Source: Bacilli bacterium (GTDB lineage Bacteria > Bacillota_I > Bacilli_A > RFN20 > CAG-826). From it: a DNA stretch of 6,620 nucleotides. The translations under genes and the position numbers were made by a program. The notes under the pieces were generated by a model. The model was not told the DNA's origin and made no database searches. It saw only the letters and a program-made list of their open reading frames with translations. Positions within the stretch are counted from its first letter, which is position 1; every line of letters begins with the position of its first letter. The stretch lies in the NCBI GenBank assembly GCA_017617775.1, contig JAFZVO010000041.1, forward strand, positions 1 through 6,620. The letters run 5' to 3'. Positions 1 to 5,938 of the stretch are shown piece after piece.

Positions 1-1
1 G

Positions 2-418
2 GGTCGTATGACTAAAGACCCAGAACTCAGAACAGCCACCTCTGGAAGATCTGTTGTTTCCTTCACCTTAGCAGTGGACAGCAAGTTAAAAAATGCCGAC
101 GGCAGTAGAGCGACTAGCTTTATTACCTGCGTGGCGTTTGGACAAACTGCGGAAACAATGTCGAAGTTTACGAGAAAAGGTTCTCTATTAGGCGTCATCG
201 GTAGCTTGAATCAAAGAAAGTACCAAAGACAAGATGGAAGCACAGCTTCAGTATTAGAAGTTTTATGTGATTCTGTTCAATTCCTCGAACCAAAAGGCAC
301 AAGGGGCAGCTCATTCGAAGAGGTTCCACCATTCGATGATGCTCCAGTTGCTAATGAAGATGATAATTCTCACAATCTCGACGCAATCGATTTGCCAGAT
401 GATGACTTACCATTTTAG
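2..418 (+). CDS. ssb: Single-stranded DNA-binding protein SSB, 5' end outside the window
   Basis: SSB coats single-stranded DNA during replication, recombination and repair, and recruits partner proteins through its C-terminal tip. The reading frame is open from base 2. The two codons before the ATG at base 8 read Gly-Arg, giving GRMTKDPELR, which matches the conserved 'GRLTKDPELR' near the start of the SSB OB fold. The ATG at base 8 is therefore internal, and about a dozen residues are probably missing upstream. The OB-fold core (VVSFTLAVD, then FITCVAFGQTAE and the GSLLGVIGSL strand) fills roughly the first 95 visible residues. A short acidic linker follows, ending in the canonical partner-binding tail DDDLPF. 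The gene stops with TAG, and rpsR begins 22 bp later. That is the usual rpsF-ssb-rpsR operon order, with rpsF expected just upstream. Identification is firm. Confidence 0.96.
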   Translation, partial: GRMTKDPELRTATSGRSVVSFTLAVDSKLKNADGSRATSFITCVAFGQTAETMSKFTRKGSLLGVIGSLNQRKYQRQDGSTASVLEVLCDSVQFLEPKGTRGSSFEEVPPFDDAPVANEDDNSHNLDAIDLPDDDLPF

Positions 419-440
419 TTAGAAAGGAATATGTATTAAC

Positions 441-668
441 ATGGCATTCAAAAAAGTGAGACCACACAAAAAGGTCTGTTATTTCAAAAAGAATAATATC
501 AAATACATCGATTACAAGGATGTTGAACTCTTAAAGCAATTCATCACTCCAAACGGAAAGATTGCTCCAAGACGTACTACTGGCACATGCGCGAAGCACC
601 AACGTGAATTAGCGGTGGCCATTAAGAATGCGCGTTTCATGGCTTTATTACCATACGTCGCTGATTAA
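441..668 (+). CDS. rpsR: 30S ribosomal protein S18
   Basis: S18 is a small-subunit ribosomal protein that binds next to S6 in the platform of the 30S subunit. The 75 residues cover the full family length, with the hallmark runs [23 protein letters not shown] and the C-terminal ALLPY. An AAGGA ribosome binding site lies at 424-428, a rather long 12 bases before the ATG. The gene follows ssb by 22 bp and is the last gene of its operon, closed by the hairpin at 692-726. One detail is odd. Zinc-binding S18 forms carry CxxC near the N-terminus and CxxH in the middle. Here Cys13, Cys50 and His53 remain, but the second Cys position is Lys16, so the zinc site looks incomplete. That comparison rests on family knowledge. 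Confidence 0.98.
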   Translation: MAFKKVRPHKKVCYFKKNNIKYIDYKDVELLKQFITPNGKIAPRRTTGTCAKHQRELAVAIKNARFMALLPYVAD

Positions 669-669
669 T

Positions 670-683
670 TTTGTTATAACAAA
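670..683. repeat. 14-bp perfect palindrome
   Basis: TTTGTTATAACAAA reads the same on both strands. It lies between the rpsR stop codon and the terminator hairpin. It could be a small hairpin, a protein site or chance in AT-rich DNA. No partner copy was noticed elsewhere in the window, and no function can be assigned. Confidence 0.35.
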
Positions 684-691
684 GTAGAATG

Positions 692-726
692 AAGCCGTCC
701 TTGTTCTTAGGGGCGGCTTTTCTTTT
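692..726 (+). terminator. Intrinsic terminator of the ssb-rpsR operon
   Basis: The arm AAGCCGTCC (692-700) pairs with GGGCGGCTT (711-719), giving a 9-bp stem with one G-U pair and a 10-base loop. The T-rich run TTTTCTTTT (718-726) overlaps and follows the 3' arm. It lies 24 bases after the rpsR stop codon, so it should end the operon and insulate the downstream module from ribosomal-protein transcription. Confidence 0.88.
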
Positions 727-757
727 ACGTATTATCTCTTTAAGGAAATAACAATTA

Positions 758-786
758 TTGAAAATATGGTGTAAATACCATATAAT
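758..786 (+). promoter_or_regulatory. Promoter of the DUF4160/DUF2442-HTH module
   Basis: A -35 box TTGAAA (758-763, one mismatch from consensus) and a perfect -10 box TATAAT (781-786) are separated by the ideal 17 bp. It is the best sigma-A promoter in the window and starts just after the rpsR terminator. One difficulty is that transcription would begin about base 791-795, inside or right after the ribosome binding site AAGGAGG at 788-794. The message would then have almost no leader, or the real start site is shifted upstream. Confidence 0.68.
764..783. promoter_or_regulatory. Inverted repeat over the promoter, candidate operator
   Basis: ATATGGT (764-770) and ACCATAT (777-783) form a perfect 7-bp inverted repeat with a 6-base spacer. 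It covers the second half of the promoter spacer and most of the -10 box. A protein bound there would block RNA polymerase. The second gene of the module encodes an XRE-type DNA-binding domain, so autoregulation is the obvious model, as in HigBA-type modules. The repeat is seen directly; the binding protein is inferred. Confidence 0.55.
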
Positions 787-800
787 TAAGGAGGTAATAT

Positions 801-1055
801 ATGCCAACCATAAGCATTTTTTATGGAATTCACATAATGATGTATTTAAAGGATAAAGAGCATAATCCACCGCACATCCATGCATATTATGGAAACAAAT
901 CAGCCTCGTTTCTCATTCTCACAGGTGAAATATTAAATGGTAGTTTTCCTAGTAGAGCAGCCAAGCTTGTTAAAGAGTTTATCCAAATCCATCAAAACGA
1001 ATTGTTAGAGATGTGGGAAACTGGTGTCTATAAAGCAATAGAAGGATTAAACTAG
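801..1055 (+). CDS. DUF4160 protein, putative toxin of a toxin-antitoxin-like pair
   Basis: This 84-residue soluble protein belongs to the DUF4160 family. It has the characteristic start MPTISIFYGI, the signature HNPPHIHAYYG (residues 21-31, with His21, His25 and His27), and the later segment TGEILNGSFPSRAAKLVKEF followed by a helix containing LLEMWE. The biochemical activity of the family is not established to my knowledge. It is commonly found beside DUF2442 proteins in compact two-gene modules that resemble type II toxin-antitoxin systems, so a toxin role is an inference from context. The start is set by a strong AAGGAGG site (788-794) six bases upstream and by the conserved N-terminus. 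The stop codon is one base before the next gene, so the two are almost certainly translated together. The coding region is clearly more AT-rich than the flanking genes, consistent with acquisition by transfer. Confidence 0.85.
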   Translation: MPTISIFYGIHIMMYLKDKEHNPPHIHAYYGNKSASFLILTGEILNGSFPSRAAKLVKEFIQIHQNELLEMWETGVYKAIEGLN

Positions 1056-1056
1056 A

Positions 1057-1515
1057 ATGATTATTGATGCAATTAAAGTCAGATTTCTTGAAGATGTTGT
1101 TGTTGAGTTAACTTTTCAAGATGGAAAGATTGTTAGATATGATATGTCTAAAATGTTTTCAAAATATCCACAACTCGAAGAATTAAGGAGAAATAGAAAA
1201 CTATTTGAAAATGGTTATCTAGATCCAGGTGGATATGCAATTATCTGGAATGATGACCTTGATTTCAGTGCGATGAGTATTTATGAATGTGGCGAACTAG
1301 TCGGATATGCAGAAACAACAATCAATCAACAAATAGGTGTGCTTCTAACAAAAACAAGAGAGGAATTAAAAATAACTCAAATTGAATTATCAAGATTATC
1401 ACATATTGATCAAGGAGATATTTCTAAAATAGAACGAGGCCTCGGGAATCCAACTATTTCGAAAATTAATAAGCTATTTAAAGCGATGGGGAAAGATATT
1501 AAAGTATCTTTATAA
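1057..1515 (+). CDS. DUF2442-XRE helix-turn-helix fusion, putative antitoxin and autorepressor
   Basis: This is a 152-residue protein with two parts. Residues 1-85 match the DUF2442 pattern (also called NE0471 N-terminal-like): VRFLEDVVVELTFQDGK, a middle segment with LFENGYLDPGGYAI, and the W64...DLDFSAMSIYECGE ending. Residues 95-150 form an XRE/Cro-type helix-turn-helix: TREELKITQIELSRLS, then the recognition-helix region DQGDISKIERG and the closing NPTISKINKLFKAMG. By analogy with HigA-like antitoxins, DUF2442 would bind the DUF4160 partner and the HTH would bind the inverted repeat at 764-783. Neither is proven here. The start follows a GAAGGA site (1041-1046) 10 bases upstream. One base separates it from the preceding stop. 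Two hand-counted 60-base blocks (1081-1140 and 1141-1200) have 17 and 16 G+C, far below the flanking genes. Confidence 0.85.
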   Translation: MIIDAIKVRFLEDVVVELTFQDGKIVRYDMSKMFSKYPQLEELRRNRKLFENGYLDPGGYAIIWNDDLDFSAMSIYECGELVGYAETTINQQIGVLLTKTREELKITQIELSRLSHIDQGDISKIERGLGNPTISKINKLFKAMGKDIKVSL

Positions 1516-1532
1516 ATATTTGAAACAATTGA

Positions 1533-4097
1533 TTATCGCTTTTCTATAATCACTAAATAATTCACGCTTTGTGAGTAAGTTTCAACCGGTTCACAAGTGA
1601 TGGTGATGTCGATTGTTTTTCCATCTTTGCAGTGGAAGACACTATCTTTTTTCACCGTCTTTCCTTTATCGAATTTATGGAATAGTTCGAGGAATGTTTT
1701 CGCGTGTTCAGAATATTTCGCATCCTCGATATTATTCAAGACATGTTCTAGTTCTTCATTTGTATAGTGTGTATATTTCTTAAGGCCGTTGCAACCGACT
1801 GTGAATGTCCACTTATCATTGTTCTTCTCGGCGAAGTAGATGGTTTTATCGTTTTTCTCGGCGAGGATATTATATTGATCTCTTAGTCTTGATGTCTCCG
1901 TGATACGTATCGCCGATCCGTAGAATTTAGGATAGCCATCGTTATCACCGATATAGTAGAACTTGATATAGAAGACAGTGAGTTTGCCGTTTTCTAAGTA
2001 GAATCTGAACGTGCCATCCGCTCCATTGAGCTTATCTTTTTGGGCGAGTTTCAATGTTTCAAAGAGAAGTGGACGGTCTTCTTCTGGCATATAGTTTTCA
2101 ATCGCTTCAAGACGGCTTTGGAATTCGCCACTCGCGACAGACTCATAGAACTGTTGATTGTATCTCACGATATCAACGCGATCTTCGCGTAAGGAGTAGA
2201 TGGCGACCGCGCCGAGAATGGAGTTGAGCATCGTGTCGCTATAGACGTTCTCATCTAAGAATTCTCTTAAGCGGAATTGTTCGTTTGCCTTGGCGATAAA
2301 ACCTCTATCATCAATCTTGTCGGCGTTTTCTAAAAGCTTTTCAAAACCGCTTTGTGGCATTGGGCGATAGAAATAGAATCCTTGAGTGTATCGGCAACCG
2401 AGGTTCATCAAGAAGTCAGCTTGTTCGGCATCTTCAACACCTTCGACAATCATCGCTAAACCGATTTGTTTAGCCATATTCACAACAGATTCGAGAATGC
2501 GTAATGAAGCACTTCGATTCTCATCGTTCAATTTAAGGAACAAAGCATCTAACTTAATCGCATCAACTTCAATTGATGAGAGCATGTTAAGAGAGGAATA
2601 ACCGCTTCCAAAATCATCCATCAAAACCATGAAGCCATCGCTTCTTAAGCTCTTGACGAGTTTTTCAATAACCGCGCTATTCTCGGAATAGGCAGATTCA
2701 GTGATTTCTATTTTGATTAAACCGCGATCGACTTTATATTTATCCGCTAACTCGTTTAATACTTTGCGGACATCGAGAGAGAAGATATCAATTCTTGAAA
2801 CGTTGACAGAAATTGGGACAGCTTTTAAACCTTTGCTTAAAATCTTTTGGAGCCAGGCGAAAACGCTTTCCCAAATATAGAGGTCAAGGTCAGTGATAAA
2901 ACTATATTTTTCAAGGATTGGGATGAAGTTATTTGGCGGTATCATCTTGCCTTCTGGAGTGACCCATCTCGCTAAGGCTTCCGCGCCGACAACTTTGCCT
3001 GTTGAAAGACGGCATTGAGGTTGGAGATAGAAGGTGATTTCTTTGTTTTTAATCGCGGCGATGGCGTTCATCAATACCTTGTATTCGTCTTCTGATTCCT
3101 TGCGCTCTTCTGGGTTATAATGGATGATTTTTTTTGTGAAATCTTGGCTTGCATGATAAGCAGCGATTGAGGCCTTGTCTAATGCATCCGGTAGTGACTT
3201 TGCGTCTTTGAGAAGACAGATTCCCATCGCTGGGGCAAAGCCTTTAGAGAGGTCGTATCGATCGATCTCTTTTCTCACAGCGGAATATATCTCTTGGTAA
3301 AGTTTTTCATCATCTGGAATGACCAAAGCGAAATCATCTTGTCCAAGATAGCCGACCAAACCTTTGTTTTTATTAGCGAGATGCTCTAAACGTTTCGCGA
3401 TGGTGATGAGGAGAGTGCTACTCTTCTCTCTTCCATACCATTCATCGAATAAACGGAAATGTTCGATATCGACGAGGACACTAGCCCAAACCACATCTTT
3501 TTTGCTATTGATGAGTTCTAAACCTTTTTTCGCAAAGTATTGCTCTTTTAATAATCCAGTGAAATCATCAATTTCTTTGTTATGAAGATATTTATCATCG
3601 GAACTATGACCTAGTTCACGCATCTTCGCGTTGTTGATATCATAGATATACACTCTGATAATTCCTTTTTTGAGACCGTATTCTTTGCCGGTGATAATCG
3701 CTTGCTCAAACCAGCGGTACTCCCCGTTTTCAAGACGATAACGGAAATGGGCGAAACGGAAGTTTTTAGTCTCTGACTTCTCTAGTTTTTCCATGATATG
3801 GTCAAGATTCATTAAGTCGTCAAAAATATCGATGTCAGCAGGGTGAACAGCGTGTTTCTTTGCATATTCGATAAGGGCATATGCTGTCCCATCCGTCTCG
3901 GGGGTGAGATATTTGCCAGCGACATGAGAAATGAGAGTGTAGGTGTTTTTATTGAGGTCTATTTCCGATATCTCATCGCAGTACGAATTATCTAAATAAT
4001 CGAGCAAATTAAAGTTTGTGAGGCCATCAGAAAAGACACGGAAAAACTCATTACTGATCGCATAACAGGATATCTTCTTGTTTGTCATATTACTCAT
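1533..4097 (-). CDS. PAS-GGDEF-EAL-PAS-PAS protein, predicted c-di-GMP phosphodiesterase
   Basis: This 854-residue protein has no signal peptide or membrane helix, so it is probably cytosolic. Residues about 20-160 resemble a PAS-3/PAC domain (HPADIDIFDDL, then FRYRLENGEYRWFEQ and GIIRVYIYDI). Residues about 175-330 are a GGDEF domain whose signature is GQDDF (252-256); the preceding RxxD inhibition site is also absent, so cyclase activity is unlikely. Residues about 336-592 are an EAL domain with every usual catalytic residue: EALAR (373-377), Asn432, Glu464, Asp494-Asp495 of DDFGSGYSS, Lys515, Glu552 and Gln572. It should hydrolyse c-di-GMP to pGpG. Residues about 615-740 and 741-854 look like two further PAS-like domains, an unusual position after EAL. 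The start is uncertain: neither Met1 nor Met4 (base 4088) has a clear ribosome binding site. It converges on the toxin-antitoxin-like module 17 bp away and diverges from the phosphoesterase gene. Confidence 0.92.
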   Translation of the reverse strand: MSNMTNKKISCYAISNEFFRVFSDGLTNFNLLDYLDNSYCDEISEIDLNKNTYTLISHVAGKYLTPETDGTAYALIEYAKKHAVHPADIDIFDDLMNLDHIMEKLEKSETKNFRFAHFRYRLENGEYRWFEQAIITGKEYGLKKGIIRVYIYDINNAKMRELGHSSDDKYLHNKEIDDFTGLLKEQYFAKKGLELINSKKDVVWASVLVDIEHFRLFDEWYGREKSSTLLITIAKRLEHLANKNKGLVGYLGQDDFALVIPDDEKLYQEIYSAVRKEIDRYDLSKGFAPAMGICLLKDAKSLPDALDKASIAAYHASQDFTKKIIHYNPEERKESEDEYKVLMNAIAAIKNKEITFYLQPQCRLSTGKVVGAEALARWVTPEGKMIPPNNFIPILEKYSFITDLDLYIWESVFAWLQKILSKGLKAVPISVNVSRIDIFSLDVRKVLNELADKYKVDRGLIKIEITESAYSENSAVIEKLVKSLRSDGFMVLMDDFGSGYSSLNMLSSIEVDAIKLDALFLKLNDENRSASLRILESVVNMAKQIGLAMIVEGVEDAEQADFLMNLGCRYTQGFYFYRPMPQSGFEKLLENADKIDDRGFIAKANEQFRLREFLDENVYSDTMLNSILGAVAIYSLREDRVDIVRYNQQFYESVASGEFQSRLEAIENYMPEEDRPLLFETLKLAQKDKLNGADGTFRFYLENGKLTVFYIKFYYIGDNDGYPKFYGSAIRITETSRLRDQYNILAEKNDKTIYFAEKNNDKWTFTVGCNGLKKYTHYTNEELEHVLNNIEDAKYSEHAKTFLELFHKFDKGKTVKKDSVFHCKDGKTIDITITCEPVETYSQSVNYLVIIEKR

Positions 4098-4126
4098 AAT
4101 ATAACAAGTAATCGTTTTTTATTCAA
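4098..4126 (-). promoter_or_regulatory. Candidate promoter of the PAS-GGDEF-EAL gene
   Basis: On the minus strand TTGAAT (4126-4121) and TATATT (4103-4098) are spaced by 17 bp. The -10 box touches the annotated ATG, so transcription would start near base 4091 and the message would be leaderless, best fitting translation from Met4 at 4088-4086. A rival -10, TATTAT (4164-4159), lies further upstream but has only a weak -35 match. Which one is used cannot be decided from sequence. Confidence 0.33.
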
Positions 4127-4144
4127 ACACCGCTCAATGGTTTT

Positions 4145-4173
4145 TTGAACTTTTGTCTATAATAATGTAGTAT
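4145..4173 (+). promoter_or_regulatory. Candidate promoter of the phosphoesterase-dehydrogenase operon
   Basis: TTGAAC (4145-4150) and TAGTAT (4168-4173) are separated by 17 bp. Transcription would start around 4180, leaving a short leader of about 25 bases that still contains the TGAGGT ribosome binding site at 4194-4199. The -10 matches consensus at only four of six positions, and a stray TATAAT at 4158-4163 lacks a usable -35, so this call is tentative. Confidence 0.38.
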
Positions 4174-4205
4174 ATAAGTGCAGAGCAATTTATTGAGGTA
4201 GTCTT

Positions 4206-5927
4206 ATGAAGAAGGAAATTGTTTTTAAGGTAATTAAATATCTCGGTTCCCTTTTAGCGGTCTTTAATGCGATTATGTTTTTCGCGATGAGACCTTGTTG
4301 GAGCGGGATCAGCTCAAAGCTTGGCTATAATGGAGATCCATCAAAAGCGATTCTCTATTACTTACCAGTTATCATCTGCGCTTTATTATTCGTCATCGCT
4401 TTATGCGATTTGATTCTTAAAGCGATTTTTAACAAGAAGTGGTTAGATATCATGTTCTTAACCATCAGCATCGTTTTCCTTGTGGTGGTTATCGTCATCA
4501 TCATCTTAGGCGCTTTGGATTACATGAGATTTGTCTGGCCGAAGTTCTTCATCGGTGTCGCGGCTGCCTTAGCGATTCTTCTCGTCTATGCCGTCTTATT
4601 CATCTATCCAAAGACTCCTTTAAAAGATAGCAGAATCTTCAAGTTTGGCATGCTTGGATTATCTGGAATAATTGCCGCCGGGCTACTCACCCATTTCTCA
4701 ATCAATAGAATCACTTACAAACCTGTGGTCTATGCGGTAGAGAAGAGTTATCAAATCGTCTTCTCTTCCAATTCTGAATCAACAGCGTGGGTTCAGGTTG
4801 GTGATAAATGCTATTACGATACATATGCTGGTTCCACCAAGAAATTTAGCAAAGTGCATAAGGTAGAAGTGCCGATGGAAGCGTTAGATGCGAATAAACA
4901 ATATACAGTACATGTTCAAAAATCTATCTATTGTGGACCATTTGGTGGATTCCTCGGCCGCGATATTTCTCAAACTGTGGATTTCACTCCAGTCAATAGC
5001 AGTGATGGTATTCAATATCTCTCCTTCAGTGATATCCATATGAACGATTGGCAAACAATCAAAACAGCGAGTTATGTCACCAACTATGATTTCCTCGTAC
5101 TCGCGGGTGATGCGATCAGCGATGTTGAAACATTTGAGGACGCTAACTTCATAAATGCGGTGGCATATAAAATTACCCAAGGTGGCAAACCAGTTGTCTA
5201 TGCACGTGGCAATCACGATGTGAAAGGACGATACGGCGAACAGACACATAACTTTACCGGATCAAATGGAGAGAAGTTCTATTACAATTTCTATTTCAAT
5301 GATGTATATGGCATCGTCTTAGATCTCGGTGAAGATCATGATGATGATTGGTGGGAATATTATGACACTGCTCATTATGCTTTATATCATCAAGAGCAGA
5401 TTGAATTCTTAGAGAATGAAATCGCCAAACATGAATACGACGAATACAAATATCATGTGGCAGCCTGTCATATCCCAATTCCATTTATTAACTATCGTCA
5501 TAATCACGTTGAAGTGAAAGAGAAAATGACCGAACTCCTCAATCAGATGGATATCGATATGTTGGTCTGTGGCCATCAGCATAACATCATGATTTTTGAA
5601 CCAGGACTCGTTGCCCCTCATGAGAAACTGAAATACAACACAGCGATGTATGCGGACAAAACATACAACGGATATTTGACAGATTTCAACTTCCCATCTT
5701 TCATGGTTAGCAAACCTGGTTTCACATTCTTTGATGAACCTGGCCTATCACATTCTAAGAGTCAGATTGGTCTTTATGTTGATGCTGATTTAACTAGTGA
5801 AAAAGAGTTATGTTATTACCTCAATAGCAATGGTGAAAAAGTGGATGTCTACAACATGTGGGCGGAGAAACACTATGGAACCGAGATCACCATTGATTTA
5901 AATACAAAAGTATTCACATCTAACTAA
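4206..5927 (+). CDS. Membrane-anchored metallophosphoesterase with fibronectin-like domain
   Basis: This 573-residue protein starts with five hydrophobic segments at about 11-28, 49-71, 80-102, 113-134 and 147-166. Lysine-rich loops (72-79 and 135-146) fit cytoplasmic positions, so the rule of positive charges inside predicts an N-in, C-out topology with the enzyme outside the cell. Residues about 172-262 form a fibronectin-like beta domain resembling the N-terminal domain of purple acid phosphatases. Residues 270-465 are a calcineurin-like metallophosphoesterase with all metal motifs: Asp276-Ile-His278, Gly301-Asp302, GNHD (335-338), His422 and GHQH (456-459). The DxH first motif is the general metallophosphoesterase form, not the DxG of true purple acid phosphatases. 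The substrate is unknown; a phosphomonoester or phosphodiester outside the cell is the likely class. The TGAGGT site (4194-4199) six bases upstream supports the start. The dehydrogenase gene follows after 11 bp. Confidence 0.9.
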   Translation: MKKEIVFKVIKYLGSLLAVFNAIMFFAMRPCWSGISSKLGYNGDPSKAILYYLPVIICALLFVIALCDLILKAIFNKKWLDIMFLTISIVFLVVVIVIIILGALDYMRFVWPKFFIGVAAALAILLVYAVLFIYPKTPLKDSRIFKFGMLGLSGIIAAGLLTHFSINRITYKPVVYAVEKSYQIVFSSNSESTAWVQVGDKCYYDTYAGSTKKFSKVHKVEVPMEALDANKQYTVHVQKSIYCGPFGGFLGRDISQTVDFTPVNSSDGIQYLSFSDIHMNDWQTIKTASYVTNYDFLVLAGDAISDVETFEDANFINAVAYKITQGGKPVVYARGNHDVKGRYGEQTHNFTGSNGEKFYYNFYFNDVYGIVLDLGEDHDDDWWEYYDTAHYALYHQEQIEFLENEIAKHEYDEYKYHVAACHIPIPFINYRHNHVEVKEKMTELLNQMDIDMLVCGHQHNIMIFEPGLVAPHEKLKYNTAMYADKTYNGYLTDFNFPSFMVSKPGFTFFDEPGLSHSKSQIGLYVDADLTSEKELCYYLNSNGEKVDVYNMWAEKHYGTEITIDLNTKVFTSN

Positions 5928-5938
5928 GGAGAAAGACT

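Noticed and set aside
8..10. ATG at base 8 as the true start of ssb
   Set aside because: The preceding in-frame codons read Gly-Arg, continuing the conserved GRxTKDPELR segment, so the gene starts before the window.
431..439. Tiny open frame ATG-TAT-TAA just before the rpsR start, possible leader peptide
   Set aside because: Only two codons, and just two bases from the ribosome binding site, which is too close for use. The real rpsR ATG at 441 explains the site.
637..885. 82-codon open frame on the minus strand across the rpsR end, terminator and DUF4160 start
   Set aside because: It crosses a terminator, a promoter and a well-supported gene start, and its translation resembles no protein family.
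1530..1552. Hairpin TGATTAT / ATAATCA at the junction of the convergent genes
   Set aside because: An all-AT-rich 7-bp stem with a 9-base loop and no proper T-run afterwards on either strand; too weak to call a terminator.
2386..3585. Plus-strand open frames of 71 and 73 codons opposite the GGDEF-EAL gene
   Set aside because: Serine- and leucine-rich translations typical of antisense shadows, with no recognisable domain and no start signal.
4884..5621. Several minus-strand open frames of 62-121 codons inside the phosphoesterase gene
   Set aside because: They lie opposite a gene with full catalytic motifs, are rich in His, Cys and Ile as expected of antisense frames, and lack ribosome binding sites.
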